Part shown: piece by piece, positions 46,742 through 55,160 of the stretch | Layout: the number at the start of each line of letters is the position of its first letter | How positions within the stretch are numbered: position 1 is the stretch's first letter | The notes under the pieces: model-generated | What the model was told of the DNA's origin: nothing | What the model saw: the letters and a program-made list of their open reading frames with translations, nothing else | Database searches by the model: none | Position numbers and translations under genes: made by a program | Source: CBDFKQ01 sp965248855 | GTDB lineage: Bacteria; Bacteroidota; Bacteroidia; Cytophagales; 172606-1 | Length of the DNA stretch: 64,000 nucleotides | Reading direction: 5' to 3' | Assembly (NCBI GenBank): GCA_965248855.1 | Contig: CBDFKQ010000010.1 | Coordinates: 248,001-312,000, forward strand

Positions 46742-48976
46742 ATGGAACTTGAATATTTAGAAGGCTTAAATGAACCTCAGCGAGAAGCTGTTATCACTAC
46801 CGAAGGTCCGCTAATGATTATTGCAGGCGCAGGTTCGGGCAAAACACGTGTACTTACTTATCGCATTGCACATTTAATAAATCAGGGAGTAGATGCTTTT
46901 CATATTCTTGCCTTAACATTTACAAATAAAGCCTCTGCAGAAATGCGTAAACGCATTGAAAAAGTGGTTGGAATGGAAGCAAGAAGCATATGGATGGGCA
47001 CATTTCACTCGGTGTTTGCAAAAATACTGCGCATTGAAGCCGAAAAAATTGGTTATCATCGCGATTTTTCTATTTATGATACTGATGATTCTAAATCACT
47101 TATTCGTTCACTTCTGAAAGAATTAAATCTGGATGATAAAACTTATAGGGTGAATACCGTATTATATAGAATATCAAATGCGAAAAACCAACTTATTTCA
47201 TATCAGGCTTACGCAGAAAACGCAACTTTAAGAGCTGATGATGAAGCAGCAAAAATTCCTGAAATGTGGAAATTGTATAAAATGTATCAGGAACGTTCGT
47301 TTCGTGCCAACGCAATGGATTTTGATGATTTATTATTTAATACCAATGTCCTTTTCAGAGATCATTTGGATGTACTCAATAAATACCAGCAAAAGTTTAA
47401 ATATGTGATGGTTGATGAGTTTCAGGATACCAATCTTTCACAATATTTAATTACAAGAAAATTAGCTGCCGTAAATCAAAATATTTGTGTGGTTGGTGAT
47501 GACGCTCAAAGCATTTATGCCTTTCGTGGAGCAGATATTCGCAATATTTTAAATTTCGAAAAAGATTACCCTGATTTAAAAGTGATTCGATTAGAACAAA
47601 ATTATCGTTCTACTCAAAACATTGTTAACGTTGCCAATTCAATTATTGCAAAAAACAAATCACAACTTCCTAAAAAAGTCTGGACTTCCAATGCCAAAGG
47701 ATCTTTAATTGAAGTGATAAGGGCAAACTCTGATAATGAAGAAGGAAATTTGATTGCAGATACTATTTTTGCAGATAAAATGCAGGATGGTTATTCAAAT
47801 AATGATTTTGCTATTTTATACAGAACCAATGCACAATCTCGTGCATTTGAAGAAGCACTTCGCCGCAAAAATATAAAATACAGGTTGGTTGGCGGTTTAT
47901 CTTTTTATCAAAGAAAAGAAATAAAAGATATCATTTCTTACCTTAGGTTTACCTTAAACTCAAATGACGAAGAAGCATTAAAGCGAATTATTAACTTACC
48001 TAAAAGAGGAATTGGTGATACTACAATTAATAAATTAATTGTAGCTGCCGATGAGAATAAAACTTCAATGTGGGAGGTTGTGAGCAATGTGAATCACTAT
48101 ATGTCCGGCAGGTTAGGTGGCTTAATTGATGAATTTTCTATTTTAATAAAAAGTTTTAAAGTAATTGCCGAAACAAAAGATGCTTTTGAAACAGCTTCGC
48201 ACGTTGCCAAACAATCAGGTTTATTAAAAGAACTGCATGAAGATAAAACGGTTGAAGGCTTAGGCAGGTATGAAAATGTGCAGGCTTTACTTAATGCCAT
48301 TAAAGAGTTTGTTGATAATAATGAAAATGAAGACAAAAGTTTAAGTGCTTTCTTACAATCAGTTGCCCTTTTAACCAACGCTGATGATGAAAAGGATGGC
48401 GATAATGATAAAGTTACTTTAATGACCATACACTCCGCAAAAGGTTTGGAGTTTAAAAATGTTTTTATTGTTGGTTTAGAAGAAGATTTATTTCCTTCAC
48501 AAATGATGTTGGGCAGCAGGGATGATTTGGAAGAGGAAAGAAGATTATTTTATGTAGCTATTACCAGGGCAGAACATAAACTTATTATCAGTTATGCCGA
48601 AAGCAGATATCAGTTTGGAAGATTAAAATCTTGTGAGCCAAGCAGGTTTTTAAAAGAAATTGATGAAAGTTTTTTAAAAATGAGCAAAAGTTTTAGTAAT
48701 ATTCCCACTAAATCCACCAACTTTGTAAAAAACTTAACTACGCAGAGAACGGTTTCTTCGCCGCACACTATTATTCATAAACCGTCGGCAGATTTTAAAC
48801 CGAGTGATAATAACTTATTGGCAGTGGGTTTAAGGGTTGAACATCAGAAATTTGGATTTGGTACTGTGCAGGAATTAGAAACCAATACCCCTGATAAAAA
48901 AACTAAAATTTTATTTGACAAAGCAGGAGAAAAAACCTTATTATTGAGCTTTGCAAAATTGAAGATAATGGAGTAG
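46742..48976 (+). CDS. pcrA: UvrD/PcrA-family superfamily 1 DNA helicase
   Basis: The 744-residue protein carries the SF1A helicase motifs in order: Q motif LNEPQREAV, Walker A GAGSGKTRVL, Ia LTFTNKAS, II VDEFQDTN, III GDDAQSIYAFRGAD, IV LEQNYRSTQNI, V TIHSAKGLEFKNVF and VI RLFYVAITRAEHKL. The C-terminal ~60 residues (HQKFGFGTVQELE) match the PcrA/UvrD tail. It unwinds DNA 3' to 5' in repair and in clearing RNA polymerase or RecA. It has a strong hairpin 74 nt after the stop. Confidence 0.96.
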   Translation: MELEYLEGLNEPQREAVITTEGPLMIIAGAGSGKTRVLTYRIAHLINQGVDAFHILALTFTNKASAEMRKRIEKVVGMEARSIWMGTFHSVFAKILRIEAEKIGYHRDFSIYDTDDSKSLIRSLLKELNLDDKTYRVNTVLYRISNAKNQLISYQAYAENATLRADDEAAKIPEMWKLYKMYQERSFRANAMDFDDLLFNTNVLFRDHLDVLNKYQQKFKYVMVDEFQDTNLSQYLITRKLAAVNQNICVVGDDAQSIYAFRGADIRNILNFEKDYPDLKVIRLEQNYRSTQNIVNVANSIIAKNKSQLPKKVWTSNAKGSLIEVIRANSDNEEGNLIADTIFADKMQDGYSNNDFAILYRTNAQSRAFEEALRRKNIKYRLVGGLSFYQRKEIKDIISYLRFTLNSNDEEALKRIINLPKRGIGDTTINKLIVAADENKTSMWEVVSNVNHYMSGRLGGLIDEFSILIKSFKVIAETKDAFETASHVAKQSGLLKELHEDKTVEGLGRYENVQALLNAIKEFVDNNENEDKSLSAFLQSVALLTNADDEKDGDNDKVTLMTIHSAKGLEFKNVFIVGLEEDLFPSQMMLGSRDDLEEERRLFYVAITRAEHKLIISYAESRYQFGRLKSCEPSRFLKEIDESFLKMSKSFSNIPTKSTNFVKNLTTQRTVSSPHTIIHKPSADFKPSDNNLLAVGLRVEHQKFGFGTVQELETNTPDKKTKILFDKAGEKTLLLSFAKLKIME

Positions 48977-48978
48977 GG

Positions 48979-49116
48979 GAGACAAAAGATATTAGACAAA
49001 AGAAGAAAGACATTAGACAAAAGATAGTATAGCAACTGAAGGAAATTAAAGTTTCAGAAAAAATTTATAATTTTTTCTGAAACTTCTCTTGTCCCTTGTC
49101 TCACATCTCTTGTCAA
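48979..49116. repeat. AGACAAAAGA-type repeats around the helicase terminator
   Basis: AGACAAAAGA-like units repeat at 48980-49026 (three copies with TTAGACA spacers), and inverse units CTCTTGTC recur at 49085-49114. They surround the central 16-bp hairpin and together make an imperfect large inverted repeat. A similar motif in reverse occurs near 5820-5850. Confidence 0.6.
49050..49084 (+). terminator. Terminator hairpin after the helicase gene
   Basis: AGTTTCAGAAAAAATT (49050-49065) and AATTTTTTCTGAAACT (49069-49084) form a perfect 16-bp stem with a 3-nt loop. The T-run is inside the right arm. Confidence 0.75.
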
Positions 49117-49142
49117 AAAAAATACTTTAATAAAAAAAATAT

Positions 49143-49826
49143 ATGCAATTTGACTACAATACCCAAAGGCCGAAACTTGTTTTAAAGGAATATGGCAGAA
49201 ATGTTCAAAAATTGGCTGCTTATATTAATACTATTGAAAACCAAGAAGAAAGGGACAGGTTTGCCCGCATTTTAACAGATTTAATGCGACAAATTCATCC
49301 GAATATGCGTGATGGACAAGATTATTCAAATAAACTCTGGGATGATCTTTTTATTTTATCAGGTTTTAACTTAGATGTAGAAAGCCCATATCCTTTACCT
49401 GAAAAAAATCTTTTAGGCCGGAAACCAAAAAGAGTACCTTACAATACACATGAATTAAAATACAAACATTACGGAAGGAATGTAGAGCTTATCATTGAAA
49501 AAGCTATTAAAATTACAGATCCGGAAGAAAAAGAACAGGCTATTATTTATTTGGGTAAATTAATGAAAGCTTTTTATTCAACATGGAATAAAGAAAATGT
49601 TGATGATGGAGTAATTGTTCAACACATTCGTGAAATGTCAAAAGCCAGGTTAAGCATCAGCCTTGATAAAGTTAAAAGCATGCAATTATTTGACGGTGGA
49701 ATAAAAGAAAGAGAAAAACCACAATTAAATAGCAATAATGATAAAAACAGGAACAGAAATAAAAAATTAATGAACAGCGGTAAAAATTCTAATAACAATA
49801 ATAACCGTAAGAAAAGGAAGTTTTAA
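49143..49826 (+). CDS. DUF4290 family protein
   Basis: The 227-residue protein fits DUF4290, a family found mainly in Bacteroidota: MQFDYNTQRPKLVLKEYGRN, MRQIHPNM, DYSNKLWDDLFILSGF and RKPKRVPYNTHELKYKHYGRN. It has no signal peptide and ends in an Asn/Lys-rich, probably disordered, basic tail (from about residue 190) that could contact nucleic acids. Function is unknown. It follows the helicase gene by 166 nt, beyond that gene's terminator, and has a very strong terminator of its own. Confidence 0.88.
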   Translation: MQFDYNTQRPKLVLKEYGRNVQKLAAYINTIENQEERDRFARILTDLMRQIHPNMRDGQDYSNKLWDDLFILSGFNLDVESPYPLPEKNLLGRKPKRVPYNTHELKYKHYGRNVELIIEKAIKITDPEEKEQAIIYLGKLMKAFYSTWNKENVDDGVIVQHIREMSKARLSISLDKVKSMQLFDGGIKEREKPQLNSNNDKNRNRNKKLMNSGKNSNNNNNRKKRKF

Positions 49827-49853
49827 AAATTTTCTTTATTTTTCATAAATGTT

Positions 49854-49902
49854 ATCCCTGAGCTCTATTTGATATTAATCAAATAGAGCTCAGGGATTTT
49901 TT
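49854..49902 (+). terminator. Rho-independent terminator after the DUF4290 gene
   Basis: A perfect 20-bp stem (49854-49873 with 49878-49897, containing CCCTGAGCTCTATTTGAT) with an ATTA loop, followed by TTTTTT. It is one of the strongest hairpins in the window. Confidence 0.9.
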
Positions 49903-50336
49903 GATTAATATTGAAATTAAATTACAAAAAAAGTTTAAAGGCAAGCTATAGTTACCTTTAAACGTATTAAAAATTTAAACAATGACTGTAAAATTGAAAA
50001 CCGAACTTCAAGAATATTTAAACAAAGTTTGTCCGGGTTCAAAAATTTATTTCCCAGCAGGGTCTAAGTAAGGAACCCTGCGTTAATCTCATAACATTTC
50101 AATTTAATCAAAAGCAAATCAATCAAAGTAGTATATTCCCGCGGTAGGTGCATTTCCTGACCCGGAAATTTAAAAGTAGGATTACCATTTCACGAAATGT
50201 TTAATAAAAATAAGTGACAGGTGATGACACCTGCCACGGAACTAGAAATGTTAAAAAGAGAACAGGCAAGTTCCTGCAAATTTGAAATTTCCTCAAATCA
50301 AATCACTTTTAATTATTATTAACTTCAGGAAATACT
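49903..50336. other. Gene-free stretch with two hairpins and a possible 29-codon reading frame
   Basis: An ATG at 49982 opens a 29-codon frame to TAA at 50069-50071 (start MTVKLKTELQEYLNK, end KIYFPAGSK). Hairpins are GCAGGGT (50057-50063) with ACCCTGC (50075-50081), and a CAGGTG/CACCTG pair at about 50218-50240. The stretch separates the DUF4290 gene from the convergent marC gene. It may hold a small RNA or peptide; nothing decisive is seen. Confidence 0.4.
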
Positions 50337-50915
50337 CTAAAATATACCCAACATTTTAATTCCATTTCCAAAAAGTTTTATAGAAATCGCTATTAAAACA
50401 GTTCCGAAAATTTTCCTTAAAATTTCAGCACCGGAATTACCCAACTTCTTTCCAAGCCAACTTGAAGATTTTAAAACCAAATAAATCAATAAAAGATTAA
50501 TAATTATCCCAACTAGAATATCAGGGTTGGTATATTTAGCACGTAAAGATAAAATGGTTGTCATGGTTCCTGTTCCGGCAATTAAAGGAAAAGCCAGAGG
50601 TATAATTGAACTGCTGTTGGTTTCGGCATCGGGCCTGAAAATGTGCCTGCCTAAAATCATTTCTAAACCAATTAAAAAAATAATAATGGCTCCTGCTACA
50701 GAGAAAGAAGCCACATCAACTCCAAATAAACTTAAGATAGATTCTCCGACAAAAAGGAACATTATCATTATAAAGGCTGCAGCAGTTGTAGCCTTTTCTG
50801 CTTCAATCTTTCCCACTTTTTTTCTTAAATCAATAATTACAGGAATCGAACCCAGTATATCGATTACAGAAAATAAAACAAGTGATATTTCTATTATTTT
50901 TTTAAAATCAAACAT
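50337..50915 (-). CDS. MarC/YhgN-family integral membrane protein
   Basis: The 192-residue protein has about six hydrophobic segments and the MarC family marks: ISLVLFSVIDILGSIPVIIDLRKK at the N-terminus, ESILSLFGVDVASFSVAGAIIIFLIGLEMI in the middle, and SSIIPLAFPLIAGTGTMTTIL with the conserved PLAFPLIAGPG-like stretch. The family lies in the inner membrane and its transport role is unsettled. The gene stands alone, convergent with the DUF4290 gene and divergent from ridA. Confidence 0.9.
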   Translation of the reverse strand: MFDFKKIIEISLVLFSVIDILGSIPVIIDLRKKVGKIEAEKATTAAAFIMIMFLFVGESILSLFGVDVASFSVAGAIIIFLIGLEMILGRHIFRPDAETNSSSIIPLAFPLIAGTGTMTTILSLRAKYTNPDILVGIIINLLLIYLVLKSSSWLGKKLGNSGAEILRKIFGTVLIAISIKLFGNGIKMLGIF

Positions 50916-51293
50916 AATTTCCTCTCTAGGGCAACCTGAAAAATTTAAATTTTGTTTTTTTTAATCAGAAATATTTGTATCTATTAATTGCTTCTAATCT
51001 AATATGTAGTTTTAATACGATTTTATGCCTGGAAGTAAATTTAAAAATTACAAAAAACAAAAATTCTTTAAACGATAAAGTATAAACATATTTTTTTATT
51101 TAACACAATAAAAATTTAATAAATTCGGATCCATTTATTTTAAGGATATGTTTATAAAATTATGTATTATTTTTGCAAAAGTTAGGATTGTTTAAAAAGG
51201 TTTGACATCATTTCTTTTTCTTTATATATTAAAAATCACCTGTTCTGTTAATATAAAAGATTTTATTTTTGCATTTCATAATCAGATAAATAA
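50916..51293. other. Divergent intergenic region marC / ridA
   Basis: About 380 AT-rich bases without a convincing gene. Two TATTTTTG boxes (51168-51175 and 51264-51271) match the TAnnTTTG -7 consensus on the plus strand. The second is 22 nt before ridA. Confidence 0.5.
51264..51271 (+). promoter_or_regulatory. Candidate -7 box for ridA-gltX
   Basis: TATTTTTG fits TAnnTTTG, but no clear -33 TTTG is found at the proper distance. A second identical box lies at 51168. Confidence 0.4.
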
Positions 51294-51671
51294 ATGGACA
51301 AAAAAATTATTTTTACTCAAAAAGCCAACTTACCCATTGGCCCATATAGCCAAGCTGTTCTTGCAAACGGATTTTTATTTATTTCCGGGCAGATAGCCGG
51401 CGAAAAAGTTGGAATCGGATCTATTGAAGACGAAACAAATGTGGTGTTGGAAAACCTTAAACAAATTTTATTGGCAGCTGAGATGGATTTTTCACACGTG
51501 GTAAAATCATCTATATTCTTAAAAGATCTTAATGATTTTGTAAAAGTAAACGAAGTGTATGGTTCGTTTTTCAAGGAAAACCCACCGGCAAGAGAGACTG
51601 TTGAGGTTTCCGGATTGCCTAAAGATGCAAGAGTTGAAATTTCTTGTATTGCGTTCAAAAGTTATAATTAA
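51294..51671 (+). CDS. ridA: RidA family reactive intermediate deaminase
   Basis: RidA hydrolyses toxic enamine/imine intermediates such as 2-aminoacrylate. The 125-residue protein has the family start PIGPYSQAVLANGFLFISGQI, the middle NVVLENLKQILLAAEMDF and the C-terminal signature PPARETVEVSGLPKDARVEISCIAF with the catalytic arginine in ARETV. It precedes gltX by 17 nt, so they are likely cotranscribed. Confidence 0.95.
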   Translation: MDKKIIFTQKANLPIGPYSQAVLANGFLFISGQIAGEKVGIGSIEDETNVVLENLKQILLAAEMDFSHVVKSSIFLKDLNDFVKVNEVYGSFFKENPPARETVEVSGLPKDARVEISCIAFKSYN

Positions 51672-51688
51672 TTAATATTACCCAAATA

Positions 51689-53245
51689 ATGGATAGAGAA
51701 GTTAGAGTACGTTTTGCACCGAGCCCAACAGGCGCTTTGCACATTGGTGGTGTGCGAACTGCCTTATATAATTATTTATTTGCCAGAAAACATGGCGGAA
51801 AAATGTTATTGCGAATTGAAGACACTGATCAAAAAAGATTTGTATCGGGTGCTGAAGATTATATTTTAGACGCTTTAAAATGGACCGGTATTGAAATAGA
51901 TGAAGGACAGGGAGTAGGAGGCCCACATGCACCATATAAGCAATCTGAACGCACAGAAATTTATAAAAAATTTGCATTGGATTTAATTTCACAGGGCCAT
52001 GCCTATTATGCCTTTGATACTGATGAAGAATTGGATGCTATGCGCAAAAGATTGGAAGCAGCCAAGGTTGTTTCTCCTCAATACAATTCAATAACACGTA
52101 TGCAAATGCGCAATTCAATTACTTTACCTGAAGATGAAGTAAAAGAATTACTTGCAAAAGAGGTTCCATATACAATCAGAGTAAAAATCCCTCGTAAGGA
52201 AGAAATTCGTTTTCATGATATCATTAGGGGTTGGATGGTTGTACATTCGTCAACATTAGATGATAAGGTTCTAATTAAATCAAATGGAATACCAACTTAT
52301 CACATGGCAAATGTGGTTGACGATCATTTAATGGAAATTTCTCATGTGATAAGAGGTGAAGAGTGGTTGCCATCTGCACCATTGCATGTTTTATTATACA
52401 GGTTTTTCGGTTGGGAAGATACCATGCCCCGGTTTGCACATTTACCTTTATTATTAAAACCTGACGGAAATGGGAAATTAAGCAAACGTGATGCGGATGC
52501 ATTAGGATTTCCTATTTTTCCAATGAATTGGAATGGTTTAAATTCGGATGGTGAAGAAGTTACTTCTGCAGGTTATAGAGAAGAAGGTTATTTGCCCGAA
52601 GCATTAATTAATTTTCTTGCTTTTTTAGGTTGGAACCCCGGTACCAATCAAGAATTATTTTCAATGGATGAATTAATTGAATCTTTTAGTTTGGAAAGAG
52701 TTGGTAAAGCAGGTGTTAAATTTGATATTAATAAAGCAAAATGGTATAATCAACAATACCTGCGTTTGACAAGTGATGAACATTGGGCTAAATTTTTAGT
52801 GATTGAACTTAATAAGAAAGGAATTAATTGTGATGAAGAGAAGGCAGCAAAAATTGTTCATTTATTAAAAGAAAGAGCCGTTTTTCCTCAAGATTTTGTA
52901 AATGAATCAGGTTTATTTTTTAACACACCTGAAAAGTATGACGAAAATGTGATCAACCAGAAATGGACCCGGGAAGCCGAAAAAATGATTTCTATTTTTT
53001 TGGATGAAATAAAAAATACTGCAGATTTTAACCATGAAGTTGCTAAAACTCTTATTCATGATGTTTTAGAAAAAAATGGTGTGAAAATGGGTAAAGTAAT
53101 GCAAGCACTTCGGGTTGTTATTACCGGATTGGGTACCGGCCCGGATTTAATGCTTACAATGGAAATTTTAGGAAAACAGGAAACTATTCACCGAATAGAA
53201 AAAGCACTAGAGCAATTAAAAAGTAAAGTAATTATTCCTGCATAA
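51689..53245 (+). CDS. gltX: Glutamate-tRNA ligase
   Basis: GltX charges tRNA-Glu with glutamate. The 518-residue class I synthetase shows RFAPSPTGALHIGGVRTALYN (HIGH region), RIEDTDQKR, VDDHLMEISHVIRGEEWLPSAP and the KMSKS-type KLSKRDADA. The helical anticodon-binding domain ends in the typical GTGPDLMLTMEILGK. The length is normal for the family. It lies 17 nt after ridA; a perfect 34-bp palindrome follows. Confidence 0.97.
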   Translation: MDREVRVRFAPSPTGALHIGGVRTALYNYLFARKHGGKMLLRIEDTDQKRFVSGAEDYILDALKWTGIEIDEGQGVGGPHAPYKQSERTEIYKKFALDLISQGHAYYAFDTDEELDAMRKRLEAAKVVSPQYNSITRMQMRNSITLPEDEVKELLAKEVPYTIRVKIPRKEEIRFHDIIRGWMVVHSSTLDDKVLIKSNGIPTYHMANVVDDHLMEISHVIRGEEWLPSAPLHVLLYRFFGWEDTMPRFAHLPLLLKPDGNGKLSKRDADALGFPIFPMNWNGLNSDGEEVTSAGYREEGYLPEALINFLAFLGWNPGTNQELFSMDELIESFSLERVGKAGVKFDINKAKWYNQQYLRLTSDEHWAKFLVIELNKKGINCDEEKAAKIVHLLKERAVFPQDFVNESGLFFNTPEKYDENVINQKWTREAEKMISIFLDEIKNTADFNHEVAKTLIHDVLEKNGVKMGKVMQALRVVITGLGTGPDLMLTMEILGKQETIHRIEKALEQLKSKVIIPA

Positions 53246-53266
53246 TATTTTTAAAATTAAATATTA

Positions 53267-53300
53267 AATATCGAAATATCAATATTGATATTTCGATATT
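53267..53300. repeat. Perfect 34-bp AT-rich palindrome between gltX and the next gene
   Basis: AATATCGAAATATCAAT (53267-53283) is followed directly by its exact reverse complement (53284-53300). It belongs to the same TATCGATATT/ATATTGAT-type family seen elsewhere in the window. It could extrude as a hairpin or bind a dimeric protein. Confidence 0.8.
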
Positions 53301-53323
53301 GCAACCGGTATAAAAAGTATGTT

Positions 53324-53533
53324 ATGAAAAAGAAAAAAAAACAATCATCAATAGATTCAGCCCCAAAAGTAAACCCTGAATTAGAAGGGTTTGAAATTCG
53401 TATCAATTCTTTTGGAGAAATTGTAAGCAATTATGATGTGGAAAGAATAAATGATTTTTTAAATAAACATGTTGACGATAAAAAACTCAGGCATTTAAAT
53501 GATGATGAAAAAGAGGAAGGGGAGAAAGAATAA
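53324..53533 (+). CDS. Small charged protein, 69 residues
   Basis: The ATG at 53324 gives a 69-residue protein beginning with a lysine run (MKKKKKQSSIDSAPKVNPELEGFEIRI), then FGEIVSNYDVERINDFLNKHV and an acidic tail (DDEKEEGEKE). It has no signal peptide. I recognise no named family, though the FEIRINSFGEI...NYDVERINDFLN pattern looks like a conserved small Bacteroidota protein. It follows gltX and the palindrome, and converges with gmhB. Confidence 0.65.
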   Translation: MKKKKKQSSIDSAPKVNPELEGFEIRINSFGEIVSNYDVERINDFLNKHVDDKKLRHLNDDEKEEGEKE

Positions 53534-53565
53534 ATATATGATAAAAGAAATCATCACATAAGTTA

Positions 53566-54087
53566 CTAATCAATAAATTCCACAGCCTTAATTAAACTTT
53601 CTGCTGAATGCGTTGCCATTTTTTCAGCTTCAGCATCATGATAATCTTTGTGATATATGTAAAGGGTTTTACATTCGGTTTTTTGCCCTGCTTCAATATC
53701 TCTTTTTTTATCTCCTACCATCCACGATTGCCTTAAATCAATGTTAAAACGAGCAGCCCCTTTTTCAATCATTAATGAATCGGGTTTGCGAAGTAAAGAT
53801 TCTGTATCATAATCAGGATGGAAAGGAGAAAAATAAAAAGCATCAATAATACCTCCGGTTTTTTCCTGTAAAACTTTATGGCATTGATCAACTAAATCGC
53901 TGTTATATTTACCTTTTGCAATTCCCGATTGATTTGTTACTACAATTAAATAAAAACCTTTTTCCTTTAAAATTTTCAAAGCTTCAGGCACTCCTTCCGA
54001 AACAACAAATTCATTAATATCTAATACATAATCACCCAATTCGTTATTTAAAACGCCATCCCTATCCAAAAATACTGCCTTGTTCAT
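53566..54087 (-). CDS. gmhB: D-glycero-D-manno-heptose 1,7-bisphosphate 7-phosphatase
   Basis: The 173-residue HAD-family protein has the DxD motif in FLDRDGVLNNELGDYV, the HisB-N/GmhB signature IVVTNQSGIAKGKY, the DAFYFSPFHPDYD region (in place of the CPHHP metal loop) and a C-terminal GDKKRDIEAGQ. It removes the 7-phosphate on the way to ADP-heptose, which fits hldD at 44.4 kb. The zinc-loop cysteine/histidine pattern of classical GmhB is incomplete, so the exact substrate is less certain. Confidence 0.82.
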   Translation of the reverse strand: MNKAVFLDRDGVLNNELGDYVLDINEFVVSEGVPEALKILKEKGFYLIVVTNQSGIAKGKYNSDLVDQCHKVLQEKTGGIIDAFYFSPFHPDYDTESLLRKPDSLMIEKGAARFNIDLRQSWMVGDKKRDIEAGQKTECKTLYIYHKDYHDAEAEKMATHSAESLIKAVEFID

Positions 54088-54137
54088 TTAATTAAATTTA
54101 AAACGTTAAATACTTTAATTTTCCGAAAATTAATTTT

Positions 54138-54175
54138 AAAAAAAAATAGCCTCATAAATTAAATTTATGAGGCTA
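54138..54175 (-). terminator. Rho-independent terminator of lipA
   Basis: TAGCCTCATAAATT (54147-54160) and AATTTATGAGGCTA (54162-54175) form a 14-bp stem around one base. On the minus strand a T-run follows (54138-54146). It lies just past the lipA stop codon. Confidence 0.85.
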
Positions 54176-54191
54176 AAATATTTTTTATAAT

Positions 54192-55076
54192 TTAAATTGG
54201 CACATTCACATGCATTTCAGCGTGATAAGAGGACCGTACAAGTGCACCTGCTTCCACATATTTCAAACCTCTTCTTAGGCCTTCCTCCTTATAATGTTCA
54301 AACATATCAGGGTGAATATATTCTACTACTTCCAAATGCATTTTTGTAGGTTGAAGGTATTGACCAAGTGTAAGTATATCTAATCCGTTGGCAACTAAAT
54401 CGTCCATTGCTTCAAAAACTTCATCATGTGTTTCTCCTAAGCCAAGCATAATGCCGGATTTTGTTCTTTTCCCTTGTTCTTTTGTTCTTTTAGTTTGCTC
54501 TAAACTTCTTTCGTATTTAGCTTGTGGTCGTACTTTTCGATATAAGGATTTTACAGTTTCCATATTATGAGAAATTACTTCCTGCCCGCCTTCAATCATT
54601 TTTGCCAGTGCATCCCAATTGCTTTTTACATCAGGGATAAGAGTTTCTATTGTAGTTTGAGGAGATAAATATTTTGTTTGAACAACTGTTTGAAACCATA
54701 TTTCGGCACCTTTGTCTTTTAATTCATCTCTGTTTACTGATGTAATGACCGCATGCTTAACACCCATTAATTTTATTGCTTCTGCAACTCTGCGCGGCTC
54801 ATCAATATCATATTCGGTCGGCCTGCCGGTAGCAACAGCACAAAATGTACAGCTTCGGGTGCATACATTTCCTAAAATCATAAAAGTGGCAGTTCCTGCT
54901 CCCCAGCATTCTCCCATATTAGGGCAACTTCCACTTTGGCAAATGGTATGTAATTTATGTTCGTTTACAATTTGGCTTACATTTTTATACGTTTCTCCAA
55001 CCGGTAATTTTACTCTTAACCAGTTTGGTTTACGCCCAGTATTTTTTTCAGATATAATGACGGGTAATTCTATCAT
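54192..55076 (-). CDS. lipA: Lipoyl synthase
   Basis: LipA inserts two sulfurs into protein-bound octanoate to make lipoyl cofactors. The radical SAM site is CTRSCTFCAV (CxxxCxxC). The auxiliary [4Fe-4S] cluster motif is CQSGSCPNMGECW, and SSYHAEMHV near the end contains the conserved serine ligand. The ATG at 55076 gives 294 residues, in line with the family; the longer GTG start at 55109 adds 11 unlikely residues. It is the last gene of a minus-strand run and has its own terminator. ERSLEQTKRTKEQGKRTKSGIM is a Lys/Arg-rich insertion. Confidence 0.95.
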   Translation of the reverse strand: MIELPVIISEKNTGRKPNWLRVKLPVGETYKNVSQIVNEHKLHTICQSGSCPNMGECWGAGTATFMILGNVCTRSCTFCAVATGRPTEYDIDEPRRVAEAIKLMGVKHAVITSVNRDELKDKGAEIWFQTVVQTKYLSPQTTIETLIPDVKSNWDALAKMIEGGQEVISHNMETVKSLYRKVRPQAKYERSLEQTKRTKEQGKRTKSGIMLGLGETHDEVFEAMDDLVANGLDILTLGQYLQPTKMHLEVVEYIHPDMFEHYKEEGLRRGLKYVEAGALVRSSYHAEMHVNVPI

Positions 55077-55160
55077 TTTAGTAAAATTTATTGCAAAAAA
55101 ATTATCCACAAAAATAAGATATCTTTTGTGGATAATTAATAATAATTAAAATATTCAATA

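Noticed and set aside
49982..50336. Possible tRNA because of GGTTCAAAAATT
   Set aside because: No acceptor, D-arm or anticodon stems of tRNA type can be drawn around it.
51202..51396. 64-codon frame overlapping the ridA start
   Set aside because: It overlaps ridA in another frame and covers its promoter region. The ridA motifs are unambiguous.
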